64,000 bases of DNA from an uncultured Pelagibacteraceae bacterium (GCA_902560245.1 CACELK010000007.1:1-64000); one strand, 5' to 3'. Counted from the first letter of the stretch, positions 25,472 to 34,850 are shown. Notes: a model not told the origin generated them from the sequence alone. Made by a program: numbers and translations.

Positions 25472-27182
25472 AGAACTAAAATCACCCGCATCAAAAGAAT
25501 TCGAGAAATTACTTAATAGTCAGCTTTCAAAAACAAAAAATATCGTAGAGGGAAAAATTATTGACGGTAAAATAACCAAAATAACAGAAAAATTTGTATT
25601 TATTTTTATTGAGAATCTAAAAAGTGAACCAATGTTAGATATAAATGAATTAAAAAGTATGGGTTTGCAGGATAAAATTAAAGTAGGCGAAAAAATTTCT
25701 GTTTTGCTTGAAAGAATAGAAGATAAAAATGGTGAGGTAATCGTGTCTGCATCTAAAGCTCAAAAAATTAAAGGATGGGATAAGTTAGTTCAAGCATATG
25801 AAAAAAATGAACCTATAAATGGAAAAATTACTTCAAAATGCAAAGGTGGAGTAATAGTAGAACATTTGGATACTGGATCCTTAATGTTTTGTCCAGGATC
25901 ACAGATTTCGGATAAACCACTAAAAGATATTTCACATTTAATGAATGAACCTCTTAAATTTGCATTAATTAAACTTGATAAAGTAAGAGGCAATGCGTGT
26001 GTTTCTAGAAGACAAATTATTAATAACAATAAAAAAGGTGATAAAGCAAAAATAGTTGAAAAATATAAAGTGGGAGATGTTATAAAAAACGCTACCGTAA
26101 AAGGCTACAGCTCATTTGGATGTTTTTTTGATGTAAATTCTGAACTTGATGTATTAGTACATTTACAAGAAATAAGTTATTCTAGAGTTAATCATCCCGA
26201 TGAAGTTTTTAATATAGGTGAAAAACACGATTTATTGGTTATATCTGTTGATAAAGAAAAACTACAAGTAGGTTGCTCTATAAAACAATTATCTCCTGAT
26301 CCTTTCGAGCATATATCTAATTACGAACTGAATAAAAAATATAAAGCGAAAGTAGTTAAACTTATGGACTTTGGTGCTTTCTGCGAATTAGAGCCAGGTT
26401 TAAGCACTTTGTTGCACTCTAGCGAACTTAGTTATACAAAAAAAAATCCTTCCGCAAAAAAGATGTTTAAAATTGGTGACGAAATTGATGTGTGTATAAC
26501 AGAAATTGATAAAGACAAAAGAAGAGTTGCAGTTTCCTATAAATTAACAATGGAAAATCCTTACGAAGTTTTAGAAAAAAAATATCCAGTTGGTAGTGAA
26601 ATAGATGGAATTATAAGTAGCTCTAATGAATACGCAATTTATCTTAGACTTGGTGATTTTGATATTGATGGTTTTCTTCACTGCAACGATTTAAGTTTTA
26701 CAGGAAATCCTGAGGAGGAACTTAATAAATATAAAAAAGGTGATAAGCTTAAAGTAAAAGTTTTAGAAATAAAAAAAGACCAACAAAAAGTCAGAGTTGG
26801 ATTAAAACAAACTCAAAAAGATCCCCTTGAGTGGTTCAAAGGTAAAAATATAAATGACACAATTACTGTAAAAGTTATATCCTCAGACAATAAAGGTTTA
26901 ATTGTTAAACCGGAAGGATGTGAAATGAATTTTAATATTAAAAAATCACAAATAGCTATAAATGCTGCAGACTCAAGGCCTTCCAGGTTTGTTGGAGGAG
27001 AAAGAATTGACGCGGCTATAGCAGAACTAGATATGGAAAGAAGAAAAATAAGCCTAAGTATTAAGCTTTTAGAAGAGCTACAAAATAAGGAGGCTGTTAC
27101 CAAATTTGGATCTGAGGCTAGTGGAAAAAATCTGCCATTCAGCTCACTTTCTGATAAACTAAATAAAAAAACGAAGGAATAA
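25458..27182 (+). CDS. rpsA: 30S ribosomal protein S1
   Basis: S1 brings mRNA to the 30S subunit, which matters in an AT-rich genome with weak ribosome-binding sites. The 574-residue protein consists of about six S1 RNA-binding repeats. Domain 3 reads VGDVIKNATVKGYSSFGCFFDVN and domain 4 MDFGAFCELEPGLSTLLHSSELSY, with the later repeats near residues 370, 450 and 480 more diverged. The usual C-terminal Lys/Glu-rich tail is present. The order cmk-rpsA-ihfB is conserved in proteobacteria. Confidence 0.97.
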   Translation: MEIYKELKSPASKEFEKLLNSQLSKTKNIVEGKIIDGKITKITEKFVFIFIENLKSEPMLDINELKSMGLQDKIKVGEKISVLLERIEDKNGEVIVSASKAQKIKGWDKLVQAYEKNEPINGKITSKCKGGVIVEHLDTGSLMFCPGSQISDKPLKDISHLMNEPLKFALIKLDKVRGNACVSRRQIINNNKKGDKAKIVEKYKVGDVIKNATVKGYSSFGCFFDVNSELDVLVHLQEISYSRVNHPDEVFNIGEKHDLLVISVDKEKLQVGCSIKQLSPDPFEHISNYELNKKYKAKVVKLMDFGAFCELEPGLSTLLHSSELSYTKKNPSAKKMFKIGDEIDVCITEIDKDKRRVAVSYKLTMENPYEVLEKKYPVGSEIDGIISSSNEYAIYLRLGDFDIDGFLHCNDLSFTGNPEEELNKYKKGDKLKVKVLEIKKDQQKVRVGLKQTQKDPLEWFKGKNINDTITVKVISSDNKGLIVKPEGCEMNFNIKKSQIAINAADSRPSRFVGGERIDAAIAELDMERRKISLSIKLLEELQNKEAVTKFGSEASGKNLPFSSLSDKLNKKTKE

Positions 27183-27194
27183 TTAACAAATTTA

Positions 27195-27485
27195 GTGATT
27201 GTCAAATCTAAGCTTTTAAAACAGATATCAGACAATTATCCAAATTTTTTTAGAAAAGACTTAGAAAAGTTTTTGAATATTTTTCTTAATGAGATCATGA
27301 GCTCTTTAAATAGAGGCGAAAGAGTAGAATTTAGAGGTTTTGGAACTTTTTCATCTCGCACTCAAAAGTCAAGAATTTCAAGAAACCCTAGAACTGGCGA
27401 AAAGGTTCATACGCCACAAAAAAAAACCATACATTTTAAAATGGCAAAAGAATTATTTACAAAACTAAATGATGATCAAAAATAA
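27195..27485 (+). CDS. ihfB: Integration host factor subunit beta
   Basis: IHF-beta is a DNA-bending nucleoid protein. The 96-residue HU/IHF-family protein has VEFRGFGTFSSR and the DNA-intercalating arm RISRNPRTGEKVHTPQKKTIHFK near residues 60-82. The N-terminus VKSKLLKQISDNYP follows a GTG start at 27195; no ATG is available upstream in frame. Its position directly after rpsA is the standard ihfB location. The end overlaps pyrF by 17 bases. Confidence 0.93.
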   Translation: MIVKSKLLKQISDNYPNFFRKDLEKFLNIFLNEIMSSLNRGERVEFRGFGTFSSRTQKSRISRNPRTGEKVHTPQKKTIHFKMAKELFTKLNDDQK

Positions 27486-28143
27486 AATTTTTATAGCGTG
27501 TGATACAAAAAGTATTAAAAAGGTCCAAAAAATAATTAAAAATACTACAACCGATAAGTTCAAAGTTGGCTATAAGTTTGGTTTAGAGTTTTTTAATTCA
27601 AAAAATGGAAGGTCTTTTATATCAAAAATAAAAAAAAAAATTACTTTCATTGACTTAAAATTATGTGACATACCAAATACATGCATTTCTACTATAAAAG
27701 CGATAAAAGATTTAAAAATTAATTATCTTACAATTCATATTAGCTCAGGTTTTGATGCATTAAAGGCATCAAAAAAAGCCTGTGGGAAGATCAAGTTAAT
27801 TGGCGTTACAACACTCACGTCTCTTAATGAAAAACACCTAAAACAAATTGGATATAATAAAAGTTTGAATAACTTGGTTATACATCAAGCAAAACTTGCA
27901 TCTAAAGCGATGCTTGATGGTATCGTATGCAGCCCACATGAAGTAAAAAACGTAAAAAAGATTTTCAAAGGGGAAATTATAACCCCGGGTATTAGATTTA
28001 ACTCAAAATTTAATGATCAAAAAAGAGTAATGACTCCTAAACAAGCTTTAAAAAATGGGAGTGATTGGTTAGTAATCGGTAGACCAATTACAAAAGGAAA
28101 TATAAAAAATAATTTAAAAAAATTATTGAAAGTTATTAATTAA
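27469..28143 (+). CDS. pyrF: Orotidine 5'-phosphate decarboxylase
   Basis: PyrF decarboxylates OMP to UMP. The 224-residue protein has the TIM-barrel motifs FIACDTKS near 8-15, the catalytic DxKxxD motif as FIDLKLCDIPNT near 61-72, LTIHISSGFDAL, GVTTLTSL and PGIRF near 173. The YVIGRPI-type phosphate site reads WLVIGRPITK. The start overlaps the end of ihfB; the second Met (27472) is an equally good start. It is followed by trpF, a common alphaproteobacterial neighbourhood. Confidence 0.94.
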   Translation: MMIKNKIFIACDTKSIKKVQKIIKNTTTDKFKVGYKFGLEFFNSKNGRSFISKIKKKITFIDLKLCDIPNTCISTIKAIKDLKINYLTIHISSGFDALKASKKACGKIKLIGVTTLTSLNEKHLKQIGYNKSLNNLVIHQAKLASKAMLDGIVCSPHEVKNVKKIFKGEIITPGIRFNSKFNDQKRVMTPKQALKNGSDWLVIGRPITKGNIKNNLKKLLKVIN

Positions 28144-28145
28144 TA

Positions 28146-28769
28146 ATGGATGCAAAAATATGTGGGATAAAAGATCCTCAAACCTTAAAATATATAATTA
28201 ATCATAAATATCCCCCAAAATTTGTAGGATTTATAGTCAACTATAAAAAATCAAAAAGATATATTGATTATAAAAAATTAAAGAAGTTAATTAGAATAAA
28301 AAAAAAAAAAGTAAAGTTTGTAGCTGTCCTTGTTAATCCAAATAATTATTTTTTAGAAAAAATAAAAAATTTAAATTTTGATTACTATCAACTTTACAAA
28401 GTTAGCCCAAGAAAAACAAAAAATATTAAGAAAAAATATAAAATGAAAATAATTTCAACGATAACTGTAGATAAAAAAAATGATGTTGAAAAATATAAAA
28501 AGTACTTAGCTGTTTCAGATATTATTCTTTTTGATAGTAAAGGATATGAAAAATCCTTGAGTTTTAATCATAGATTTTTAAATAACTTGACTAATATAAA
28601 GACCAAGATGTTAGCTGGAAATATTAAGTTTAATGATAAACTTGATAAATACTCTAAAATAGCAGATATTATTGATATTTCAGGAAGTTTAGAAACATTT
28701 GGAACAAAAGATATATCAAAAATAAATTTTTTTTTGAATAATATAAATAAAACTAAAAATGAAAATTAA
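28146..28769 (+). CDS. trpF: Phosphoribosylanthranilate isomerase (divergent)
   Basis: TrpF catalyses the Amadori rearrangement in tryptophan synthesis. The 207-residue protein keeps the catalytic cysteine in KICGI at residues 4-8 and DISGSLETFGTKD near 178-190 (family DVSSGVE-x-x-G-x-KD). Elsewhere it has drifted: the QLHG region reads YQLYK, and the GGTGxxFDW segment is replaced by DSKGYEKSLSFNH. Position between pyrF and trpB-trpA makes the assignment firm. The overlap with trpB is 11 bases. Confidence 0.88.
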   Translation: MDAKICGIKDPQTLKYIINHKYPPKFVGFIVNYKKSKRYIDYKKLKKLIRIKKKKVKFVAVLVNPNNYFLEKIKNLNFDYYQLYKVSPRKTKNIKKKYKMKIISTITVDKKNDVEKYKKYLAVSDIILFDSKGYEKSLSFNHRFLNNLTNIKTKMLAGNIKFNDKLDKYSKIADIIDISGSLETFGTKDISKINFFLNNINKTKNEN

Positions 28770-29994
28770 AAAAAATATACCTCTTATTGATCAACATGAT
28801 ACTAATGGATTTTGGGGAGGAAAATTTGGTGGAAGTTTTATTCCCGAAACCTTAAAAAAGCCAGTAGAAGACTTAACAAATTTATTTCAAAAATTAAGAA
28901 AAGATAAAAATTTTATAAAAGAAAGAGATTATTATTTTAATAGTTGGGTAGGAGCGCCTACCCCTTTTGTAAAATTGGAGAATTTAACAAAACATTTAGG
29001 CGGAGCTCAAATTTGGGCTAAAGTTGTATCAGAAGCAAATGGTGGAGCTCATAAAATCTATAACGCAACTGTTCACTGTCTGATCGCAAAAAAAGCAGGT
29101 AAAAAATATGTTGTAGGTGACACCGGTGCTGGTTACGCTGGAAAGATGTTAAGTATGGCTGCAAAAAAATTTGGACTTAAATGTAAAATATTTATGGGAG
29201 CAAAAGATATTAAGAGGCAGAAGCCAAACTGTGACGCTATGAGAAAAAATGGAGCGGAAATAGTTCCTGTATATACAGGCAGTCAAACACTAATTGATGC
29301 TGTTAGCGAATGTATGAGATATTGGGTCTCAAATTGTGATACTACACACATGTGCGTTGGTTCTACTGTAGGACCTAATATTTTTGTAAAAATTTGTGGG
29401 TGGAGCACATCTCAAATTTCAAGAGAGCTAAACCTGCAAATCAAAGAAGAATTTGGATCAATCCCAAAAAAATTAAAGCTATTTAACTGCGTAGGAGGAG
29501 GTAGTTCAAGTTTTGGTTTTTGGAATGAGTTTATGCACTATGATAAAAATCAAGTTGAATTTATTGGGGTAGAAGCAGGGGGTCCAAAAAATTCAAAAAA
29601 ACACGCAGCCCCTTTAACCGAAAATTCTAAAATTGGAGTATTGCACGGAGCTATGCAATATGTTGTACAAAATGCCGAGGGACAAATAGAGGAAACAGAG
29701 TCAATTTCTGCTGGTTTAGATTATAGCGGTGTGAGTCCTTTACACTGTTTTTTAAAAGACTCAAAGAGAGCCAGGTATACTTCTGCAACAGACGAAGAGG
29801 CATTAAGTGCTTATGAACTTGTGTCTTCTCTAGAATCGATTAGTCCTTCTTTAGAACCCAGTCATGCTTTTGCAGAGGCAATAAAAATTGCTCCTAATTT
29901 TAATGAAAATACTATTTTTTGTGTGAATTCATGTGGAGACAGTTACAAAGACAAGGATATTATAAAAAGTAGATTAGGAAAATATATTAGATGA
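28759..29994 (+). CDS. trpB: Tryptophan synthase beta chain
   Basis: TrpB joins indole and serine to make tryptophan with PLP. The 411-residue protein has the N-terminal GFWGGKFGGSFIPETL and VGAPTPFVKLENL. The PLP lysine lies in NGGAHKIYNA (family LNHTGAHKIN), so the usual LNHTG context is altered. The motifs GDTGAGYAG, CVGGGSSSFGFW (phosphate loop GGGSN replaced by GGGSS), SAGLDYSGVSP and VNSCGDSYKD follow; the last corresponds to LSGRGDKD. It overlaps trpF and trpA. The set of altered active-site neighbours suggests a divergent but complete enzyme. Confidence 0.95.
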   Translation: MKIKKNIPLIDQHDTNGFWGGKFGGSFIPETLKKPVEDLTNLFQKLRKDKNFIKERDYYFNSWVGAPTPFVKLENLTKHLGGAQIWAKVVSEANGGAHKIYNATVHCLIAKKAGKKYVVGDTGAGYAGKMLSMAAKKFGLKCKIFMGAKDIKRQKPNCDAMRKNGAEIVPVYTGSQTLIDAVSECMRYWVSNCDTTHMCVGSTVGPNIFVKICGWSTSQISRELNLQIKEEFGSIPKKLKLFNCVGGGSSSFGFWNEFMHYDKNQVEFIGVEAGGPKNSKKHAAPLTENSKIGVLHGAMQYVVQNAEGQIEETESISAGLDYSGVSPLHCFLKDSKRARYTSATDEEALSAYELVSSLESISPSLEPSHAFAEAIKIAPNFNENTIFCVNSCGDSYKDKDIIKSRLGKYIR

Positions 29995-30791
29995 ATAAAA
30001 ATATTAGTTTAGCTTTTAATAAATGTAAAAATGAAAATAGACCAGCATTGCTTACATATACTGTTGCTGGAGATAATAACAAAAATAAATCAATTGCAAT
30101 ACTGAAATCTATTTCAAAATATATAGATATTTGTGAAATTGGTTTTGCTCATAATACACCAATTGCAGATGGTGGACAAATTCAAACAAGTACTCATCGT
30201 GCTTTAAAAAATGGAACAAAAATAAAAGATGTTTTTCAAATAGTAAAAAAATATAAAAATTTTAAAAACTCAAAACCAGTAATCTTAATGGGCTACTACA
30301 ATATAATTTGCCAGTATGGCGAAAATAAATTTATTAGTTCCTGTAAAAATGTTGGTGTTGATGGTTTGATAGTTGTGGATTTGCCTTACCCTGAAAACAA
30401 ATTTTTTGCGCAGAAATGTAGAAAAAAAAAAATTAGTTTTGTTCAACTTATAGCACCAACAACTTCAAATCACAGAATGAAAAAAATAATTAAAGATTCA
30501 CATAATATGATTTATTATATAAGCATGCTATCGACTACTGGTGGAAAACTTAAAGTCTCACCTAAAAGATTGTTGAAAAATTATAATAAAATAAAGAGAA
30601 TTAATAAATCTAAAAATTTAGTCATAGGTTTTGGGATAACTATCAAAACTATTGAGGCTTTAAAAAAAGCTGATGGTTTAGTGGTAGGAAGCGCATTATG
30701 TAAAGAAATAACTAAATCCTTAGCTAAAAGACAAAATCCTGTCACAAATGTGACTAATATTGTAAAAAAGTTAAGAAATAAAATATCATGA
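29991..30791 (+). CDS. trpA: Tryptophan synthase alpha chain
   Basis: TrpA cleaves indole-3-glycerol phosphate and channels indole to TrpB. The 266-residue protein keeps the catalytic Glu and Asp in ICEIGFAHNTPIADGGQIQ, where the usual PFSDP is AHNTP. GYYNII, DGLIVVDLPYPE, LIAPTTSNHRM, YYISMLSTTGGK and GFGITIK are also present. Its ATG overlaps the trpB stop and its own stop overlaps accD, so trpF-trpB-trpA-accD-folC read as one unit, an order seen widely in proteobacteria. Confidence 0.95.
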   Translation: MNKNISLAFNKCKNENRPALLTYTVAGDNNKNKSIAILKSISKYIDICEIGFAHNTPIADGGQIQTSTHRALKNGTKIKDVFQIVKKYKNFKNSKPVILMGYYNIICQYGENKFISSCKNVGVDGLIVVDLPYPENKFFAQKCRKKKISFVQLIAPTTSNHRMKKIIKDSHNMIYYISMLSTTGGKLKVSPKRLLKNYNKIKRINKSKNLVIGFGITIKTIEALKKADGLVVGSALCKEITKSLAKRQNPVTNVTNIVKKLRNKIS

Positions 30792-31720
30792 ATTGGATAA
30801 CAAAAGTTTTAAAATTTGGTGAAAAGATTAAAACAGCAATTAAAAAAAGGCCTAGTAAAGAAGAAATTGAAAATAGTAAGTGGACAAATTGCTGCAAAGG
30901 TCCGATTTTAAAAAAAGAATTAGAGGAAAATTTGTGGGTCTGTAGCTCTTGTAATAAACACCATAGAATTAATTGTAGACAAAGATTTGATATTATATTT
31001 GGAAATAACAATTATGAAATTTTAGAAACTCCTATAGTTCAGGACGATCCGCTGAATTGGGAAGACTCAAAGCCTTATAAAGATAGGTTAAAGTCTGCAA
31101 GAAAAAAAACCGGCCAAGAATGTGCTGTTATGATAGTTAAAGCTAAAATAAATAATATTAATGTTACAGCGGGTGCCTTTGATTTTGCATTCATTGGAGG
31201 ATCGGTTGGCGCATCTGAGGGTGAAGCAATTATATATGGAATTCAAAACGCTATAGATAATAAACAGCCATTTATTCTATTCACTGCTTCTGGGGGAATG
31301 CGTATGTTTGAATCTTTGATTGCTTTATCCCAAATGACAAGAGTAACTTTGGCTGTAAATGAATTAAAAAAAAATAATTTACCATACATTGTTGTTCTAA
31401 CTGATCCAACAGCAGGAGGAACTACAGCATCTTTCGGTATGTTGGCAGATATAACTTTAGCTGAACCAGGAGCGATAGTTGCATTTGCAGGTAAAAGAGT
31501 TATTCAAGCTACTGTGAAGGAAGAACTTCCGCCTGATTTTCAAACTAGTGAATATTTAAGGGAAAAATGTGGTTTTATTGATTCAGTAATTGAAAGAAAA
31601 GATCTCAAAGAAAAAATAGGTTCCATTTTATCAATATTGTTAAAAATAGATACTAGTGTAAGTTCAGTTTCGAATGATGAAACTACAGAATCTAATCTTA
31701 CAGCTAGAGAAGCATCATAA
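30788..31720 (+). CDS. accD: Acetyl-CoA carboxylase carboxyltransferase subunit beta
   Basis: AccD is the partner of AccA in malonyl-CoA formation. The 310-residue protein has FDFAFIGGSVGASEGEAI, TASGGMRMFESLIALSQM, VLTDPTAGGTTASFGMLAD and FAGKRVIQAT, the usual carboxyltransferase motifs. In the N-terminal zinc ribbon the second knuckle is intact (CSSC). The first reads TNCCKGPI instead of a CxxC pair, leaving two adjacent cysteines. It sits between trpA and folC as in most proteobacteria. Confidence 0.96.
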   Translation: MNWITKVLKFGEKIKTAIKKRPSKEEIENSKWTNCCKGPILKKELEENLWVCSSCNKHHRINCRQRFDIIFGNNNYEILETPIVQDDPLNWEDSKPYKDRLKSARKKTGQECAVMIVKAKINNINVTAGAFDFAFIGGSVGASEGEAIIYGIQNAIDNKQPFILFTASGGMRMFESLIALSQMTRVTLAVNELKKNNLPYIVVLTDPTAGGTTASFGMLADITLAEPGAIVAFAGKRVIQATVKEELPPDFQTSEYLREKCGFIDSVIERKDLKEKIGSILSILLKIDTSVSSVSNDETTESNLTAREAS

Positions 31721-32942
31721 AAAAAAGATTGATTTAACTTTAGATAGAACATTCAATCTTTTAAAAAAATTAGGAAATCCACAAAATAAATTAAAAAATG
31801 TTATAAATGTAGTTGGCACAAATTCTAAGGCAAGTATGGCCCATAGCCTTAAATCTATTTTAAACCAAGCAGGATATAAGTGTAATTTATATACATCTCC
31901 ACATCTTCAATCCTACTCTGAAAGATTTATATTTAATGATAGAAAAATTAAAGAAGATGATCTTGTAAAATTATTAATCGATGTAGAGAAAACATTAGGC
32001 AATGATAATGCAAGTCTTTTTGAGATTTTAACTTGTGCATTTCTTAAGTTTGCTGAAAGTTATAAAGAAAATATAAATATTATTGAAGCTGGTCTTTTTT
32101 TTCAATTTGATAGTACTAATGTTTTTAAAAATAACCTATTAACTTTGCTGGGACTAATTCATACAGATCATACACAATGGTTGAAAAATAAGACTATTGA
32201 AGGGATTATTCATGAAAAAACATCTAAACTTTTGGAGTCAAATATATTTATTAATAGGCAGCTAAATGAGGATATAAGATTCAAAATAGAAAAAGCTCTA
32301 ATGAAAAATTTATCAAATAAATATTTTTTTGGGAAAGATTTTAATATTTCTAAAACTGAAAATAGCTTTATTCATTATCAAGATAATTTAGGAGAAATTT
32401 TACTACCAGAGCCAAATCTTTTAGGTGATCACCAATTATATAATATAAGTACATCTATAGCGGCATCCCGAAAAATATTTAATATTAGCGAAGAATATAT
32501 AAAAAAAGGTATTGTTGATATTAATTTGAAAGGTCGATTAGAAGAAATAAAAAAAGGAAAGTTAAAAAAACTTATTGGTCAGAATAGATTAATTATTGAT
32601 GGAGGTCATAATGAATCAAGTGCAATTTCTATTTCAAATTGGATAAAACAACAAAATCAAGATGTCCATCTAATATGTTCTATGATGAAAGACAAGGATC
32701 ATAAAAAATTTATAAACCATTTCAAAAATATTGTTAAATCAATCACTTTAATTGATGTTCAAACTCAAAAAAGTATGATTTCCAAAGAGGAGTTTTATAA
32801 AAAATTGGAAGATTTAAATATAAATATAGTTTTGTCTAAATCCATTGAAAGCGCCATCAAATTAAATTCTAAGTACCAAAACTCAATTTGTTTGTGTATA
32901 GGTTCGCTCTATTTGGTTGGTGAAATATTAAACTTAAATTAA
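31674..32942 (+). CDS. folC: Folylpolyglutamate synthase / dihydrofolate synthase
   Basis: FolC adds glutamate to folates. The 422-residue protein keeps the N-terminal KKIDLTLDRTFNLLKKLGNP block and TSPHLQSYSERF, IHTDHTQWLKNKTIEGIIHEKT, NLLGDHQLYN and DGGHNESSA. The P-loop reads GTNSKASM where the family has GTNGKGS, and the GLGGRLDATN motif reads GLFFQFDSTN. The start at 31674 lies 47 bases inside accD; the conserved N-terminal block supports it. The convergent trxA overlaps the 3' end by four bases. Confidence 0.9.
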   Translation: MMKLQNLILQLEKHHKKKIDLTLDRTFNLLKKLGNPQNKLKNVINVVGTNSKASMAHSLKSILNQAGYKCNLYTSPHLQSYSERFIFNDRKIKEDDLVKLLIDVEKTLGNDNASLFEILTCAFLKFAESYKENINIIEAGLFFQFDSTNVFKNNLLTLLGLIHTDHTQWLKNKTIEGIIHEKTSKLLESNIFINRQLNEDIRFKIEKALMKNLSNKYFFGKDFNISKTENSFIHYQDNLGEILLPEPNLLGDHQLYNISTSIAASRKIFNISEEYIKKGIVDINLKGRLEEIKKGKLKKLIGQNRLIIDGGHNESSAISISNWIKQQNQDVHLICSMMKDKDHKKFINHFKNIVKSITLIDVQTQKSMISKEEFYKKLEDLNINIVLSKSIESAIKLNSKYQNSICLCIGSLYLVGEILNLN

Positions 32943-33259
32943 ATATTTTGTTCAATCCAAGACTTTAAGTCTGACTTAGTTGTGGCTCCGACTTTCGTGG
33001 CTTTCAATTCTCCGTCTTTAAATAATAACATAGTTGGAATTCCTCTTACTCCATATTTTGTGGGAGTATTTGGCTCGTTATCAATATTATGTTTAGCAAT
33101 AGTTACTTGGGCTGACATTTCATTTGAAAGTTCCTCTAAAACAGGACCAATCATTTTACATGGTCCACACCACTCAGCCCAAAAATCTACAAGAATAGGT
33201 TTAGATGACTTCAAAACCTCTGTATCAAAATTTTCATCTGTTACACTTATTGTGGTCAC
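32939..33259 (-). CDS. trxA: Thioredoxin
   Basis: TrxA is a small disulfide reductase that supplies electrons to ribonucleotide reductase and other proteins. The 106-residue protein has the fold-typical DENFDTEVL, VDFWAEWCGPCKMIGP (redox pair WCGPC near residues 30-34), the cis-proline region YGVRGIPTMLLFKDG and KVGATTKSDL. It starts at GTG 33259 (MTTISVT). It lies 51 bases downstream of sbcB and converges with folC. Confidence 0.97.
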   Translation of the reverse strand: MTTISVTDENFDTEVLKSSKPILVDFWAEWCGPCKMIGPVLEELSNEMSAQVTIAKHNIDNEPNTPTKYGVRGIPTMLLFKDGELKATKVGATTKSDLKSWIEQNI

Positions 33260-33310
33260 AACTCTTATATATAAATTTATAGAATTTATTCAATTAATTA
33301 ATTTTCAAAG

Positions 33311-34741
33311 TTAAATATTTTCATATTTTCTTTGAATTAACATTACAAAGTTATTTAATTCATCAAGAAATTTTAATTTTTCATCGTCATTTTCGTTTGA
33401 ATATTTCTCCCTCAAATTGTCGCACTCATGATAAAATTCTTTACATGTCCACCATTTTTCTTTTTTTTCACTTAAAATACGTTCCGCAATTTCTTGCTTA
33501 ATATCTTTGAACATTTTACCTGGTAAAACTTCAGGTGATTCTTGGTAGATGATTTTTTTTCCAAAACTAATAAGTCTTTCATCGTCAAATTTATCTAACA
33601 AAATTAGTTTTTCTTTCCATGAAGCAGCATGCCATTTTGGAAAAAGAGCTGTATCTTTATTTGAAGTAAACTTCTTATAAATACTCTCTTCAGCTAAAAG
33701 ATCTTCCTGTGATTTTGACTGTTCTTTCTCTTCAGCTATTTCTCTTAAGGCGGTCATTATATTTTGTGAAAATTTTTCATTATTTTTTACTAATTCTGCT
33801 CTTTTGTAAATTAAATTAATACTGATTGCACTATAAGGTTCTTCTTTAATTCCATAACTTGGATCTAAAATTATGGGAGCTTTATTAGATCTAATTGTTC
33901 TTAAAAACTTAGGTGTTTTTTTCATCTCTAATTTAAGATCATTAATTGATAGATTTAACAAAGGTTCTACATCAACTCTAAGATCAACTGCTTGTCCCCA
34001 CTGATATATTGGGTGAATACAATATTTTGGGTGTAATGGTGCACAAAGATATAGCCTAGATTTTCCATAAAAATATTCATTTAAAGTTATTATCTTTTCT
34101 TTTTTAAAAATAGTTTCTGTATCTAATTTATTTGAGGTTTTTAAAAAAGAGCTCCAAGTTTCTGGTTGTTTTTTTTTAATTAATCCTAATATCTTCATGG
34201 TTAGTTCAGCATCAAATAGAGCTGAATGTGCACCAGAAGATTCGAAGCCATTCATTCTAGATAAGGACTCTAATTTCATTACAGCGTTACCTTTTGCATT
34301 AATTTCTGTTTTTAAAATACCTTTATCAACTGCGTAAGCTGCTCTTGCTATATTTAATCCGTCATGTCTCTTGTTTGGAGAGGAATTCGTTATATAAGGA
34401 TATCTTATTCCTTTAAAAAATTCTTTTCTAATCATTTCATCATCAAAACCTATATTTGACCAACCTAAAAATATTGCTGGGCTCCATTTTTTAAATATTT
34501 TTTCAACTTCACCAAGCATTTGATAGTGGCTTAGATTGGCTTTTGTTAACAAATCGACTCCAGTTTTATTAACAATTAATGCCATCGCCTGAGGTATTTC
34601 GCCCTCTGGTAACCTACATCTAAAATTAAATCTATCTTTTTCTTTAAAATTTTCATCAACTAGAATTCCTCCAATTTCAATGATGCTTCCAAAATCAGTC
34701 GATGAAGAAGAGCTTTCGATATCCCAAATAGCTAGATTCAA
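33311..34741 (-). CDS. sbcB: Exodeoxyribonuclease I
   Basis: SbcB degrades single-stranded DNA 3' to 5' and contributes to recombination and mismatch repair. The 476-residue protein starts at TTG 34741, six bases after an AAAGGA ribosome-binding site. The DEDDh exonuclease motifs are WDIESSS (DxE at 7-9), LGWSNIGFDDEMIR (near 93-106) and GAHSALFDAELTM (near 170-182, the His and last Asp). The C-terminal part with LCAPLHPKYCIHP and AVDLRVDVEPLL fits ExoI. It follows an MGME1-like nuclease and rmuC on the same strand. Confidence 0.87.
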   Translation of the reverse strand: MNLAIWDIESSSSSTDFGSIIEIGGILVDENFKEKDRFNFRCRLPEGEIPQAMALIVNKTGVDLLTKANLSHYQMLGEVEKIFKKWSPAIFLGWSNIGFDDEMIRKEFFKGIRYPYITNSSPNKRHDGLNIARAAYAVDKGILKTEINAKGNAVMKLESLSRMNGFESSGAHSALFDAELTMKILGLIKKKQPETWSSFLKTSNKLDTETIFKKEKIITLNEYFYGKSRLYLCAPLHPKYCIHPIYQWGQAVDLRVDVEPLLNLSINDLKLEMKKTPKFLRTIRSNKAPIILDPSYGIKEEPYSAISINLIYKRAELVKNNEKFSQNIMTALREIAEEKEQSKSQEDLLAEESIYKKFTSNKDTALFPKWHAASWKEKLILLDKFDDERLISFGKKIIYQESPEVLPGKMFKDIKQEIAERILSEKKEKWWTCKEFYHECDNLREKYSNENDDEKLKFLDELNNFVMLIQRKYENI

Positions 34742-34819
34742 TTTATTTCCTTTATTTTTTGCTTATTGTTAGGGAGATTTATAAATGTCTCGCATCTAAA
34801 CAAGTAGCAAGTATTATTG

Positions 34820-34847
34820 TTAATATATAATATTTATTTAAAGTCAA
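34820..34847 (-). promoter_or_regulatory. Probable promoter of sbcB
   Basis: On the minus strand TTGACT (34842-34847) and TATTAA (34820-34825) are 16 bases apart in the 109-base gap before sbcB, leaving a leader of about 70 bases. Consensus match only. Confidence 0.45.
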
Positions 34848-34850
34848 ATC

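Noticed and set aside
26813-27235. 140-codon minus-strand frame opposite rpsA
   Set aside because: It is the complement of the clearly conserved S1 repeats and has no family features or start context.
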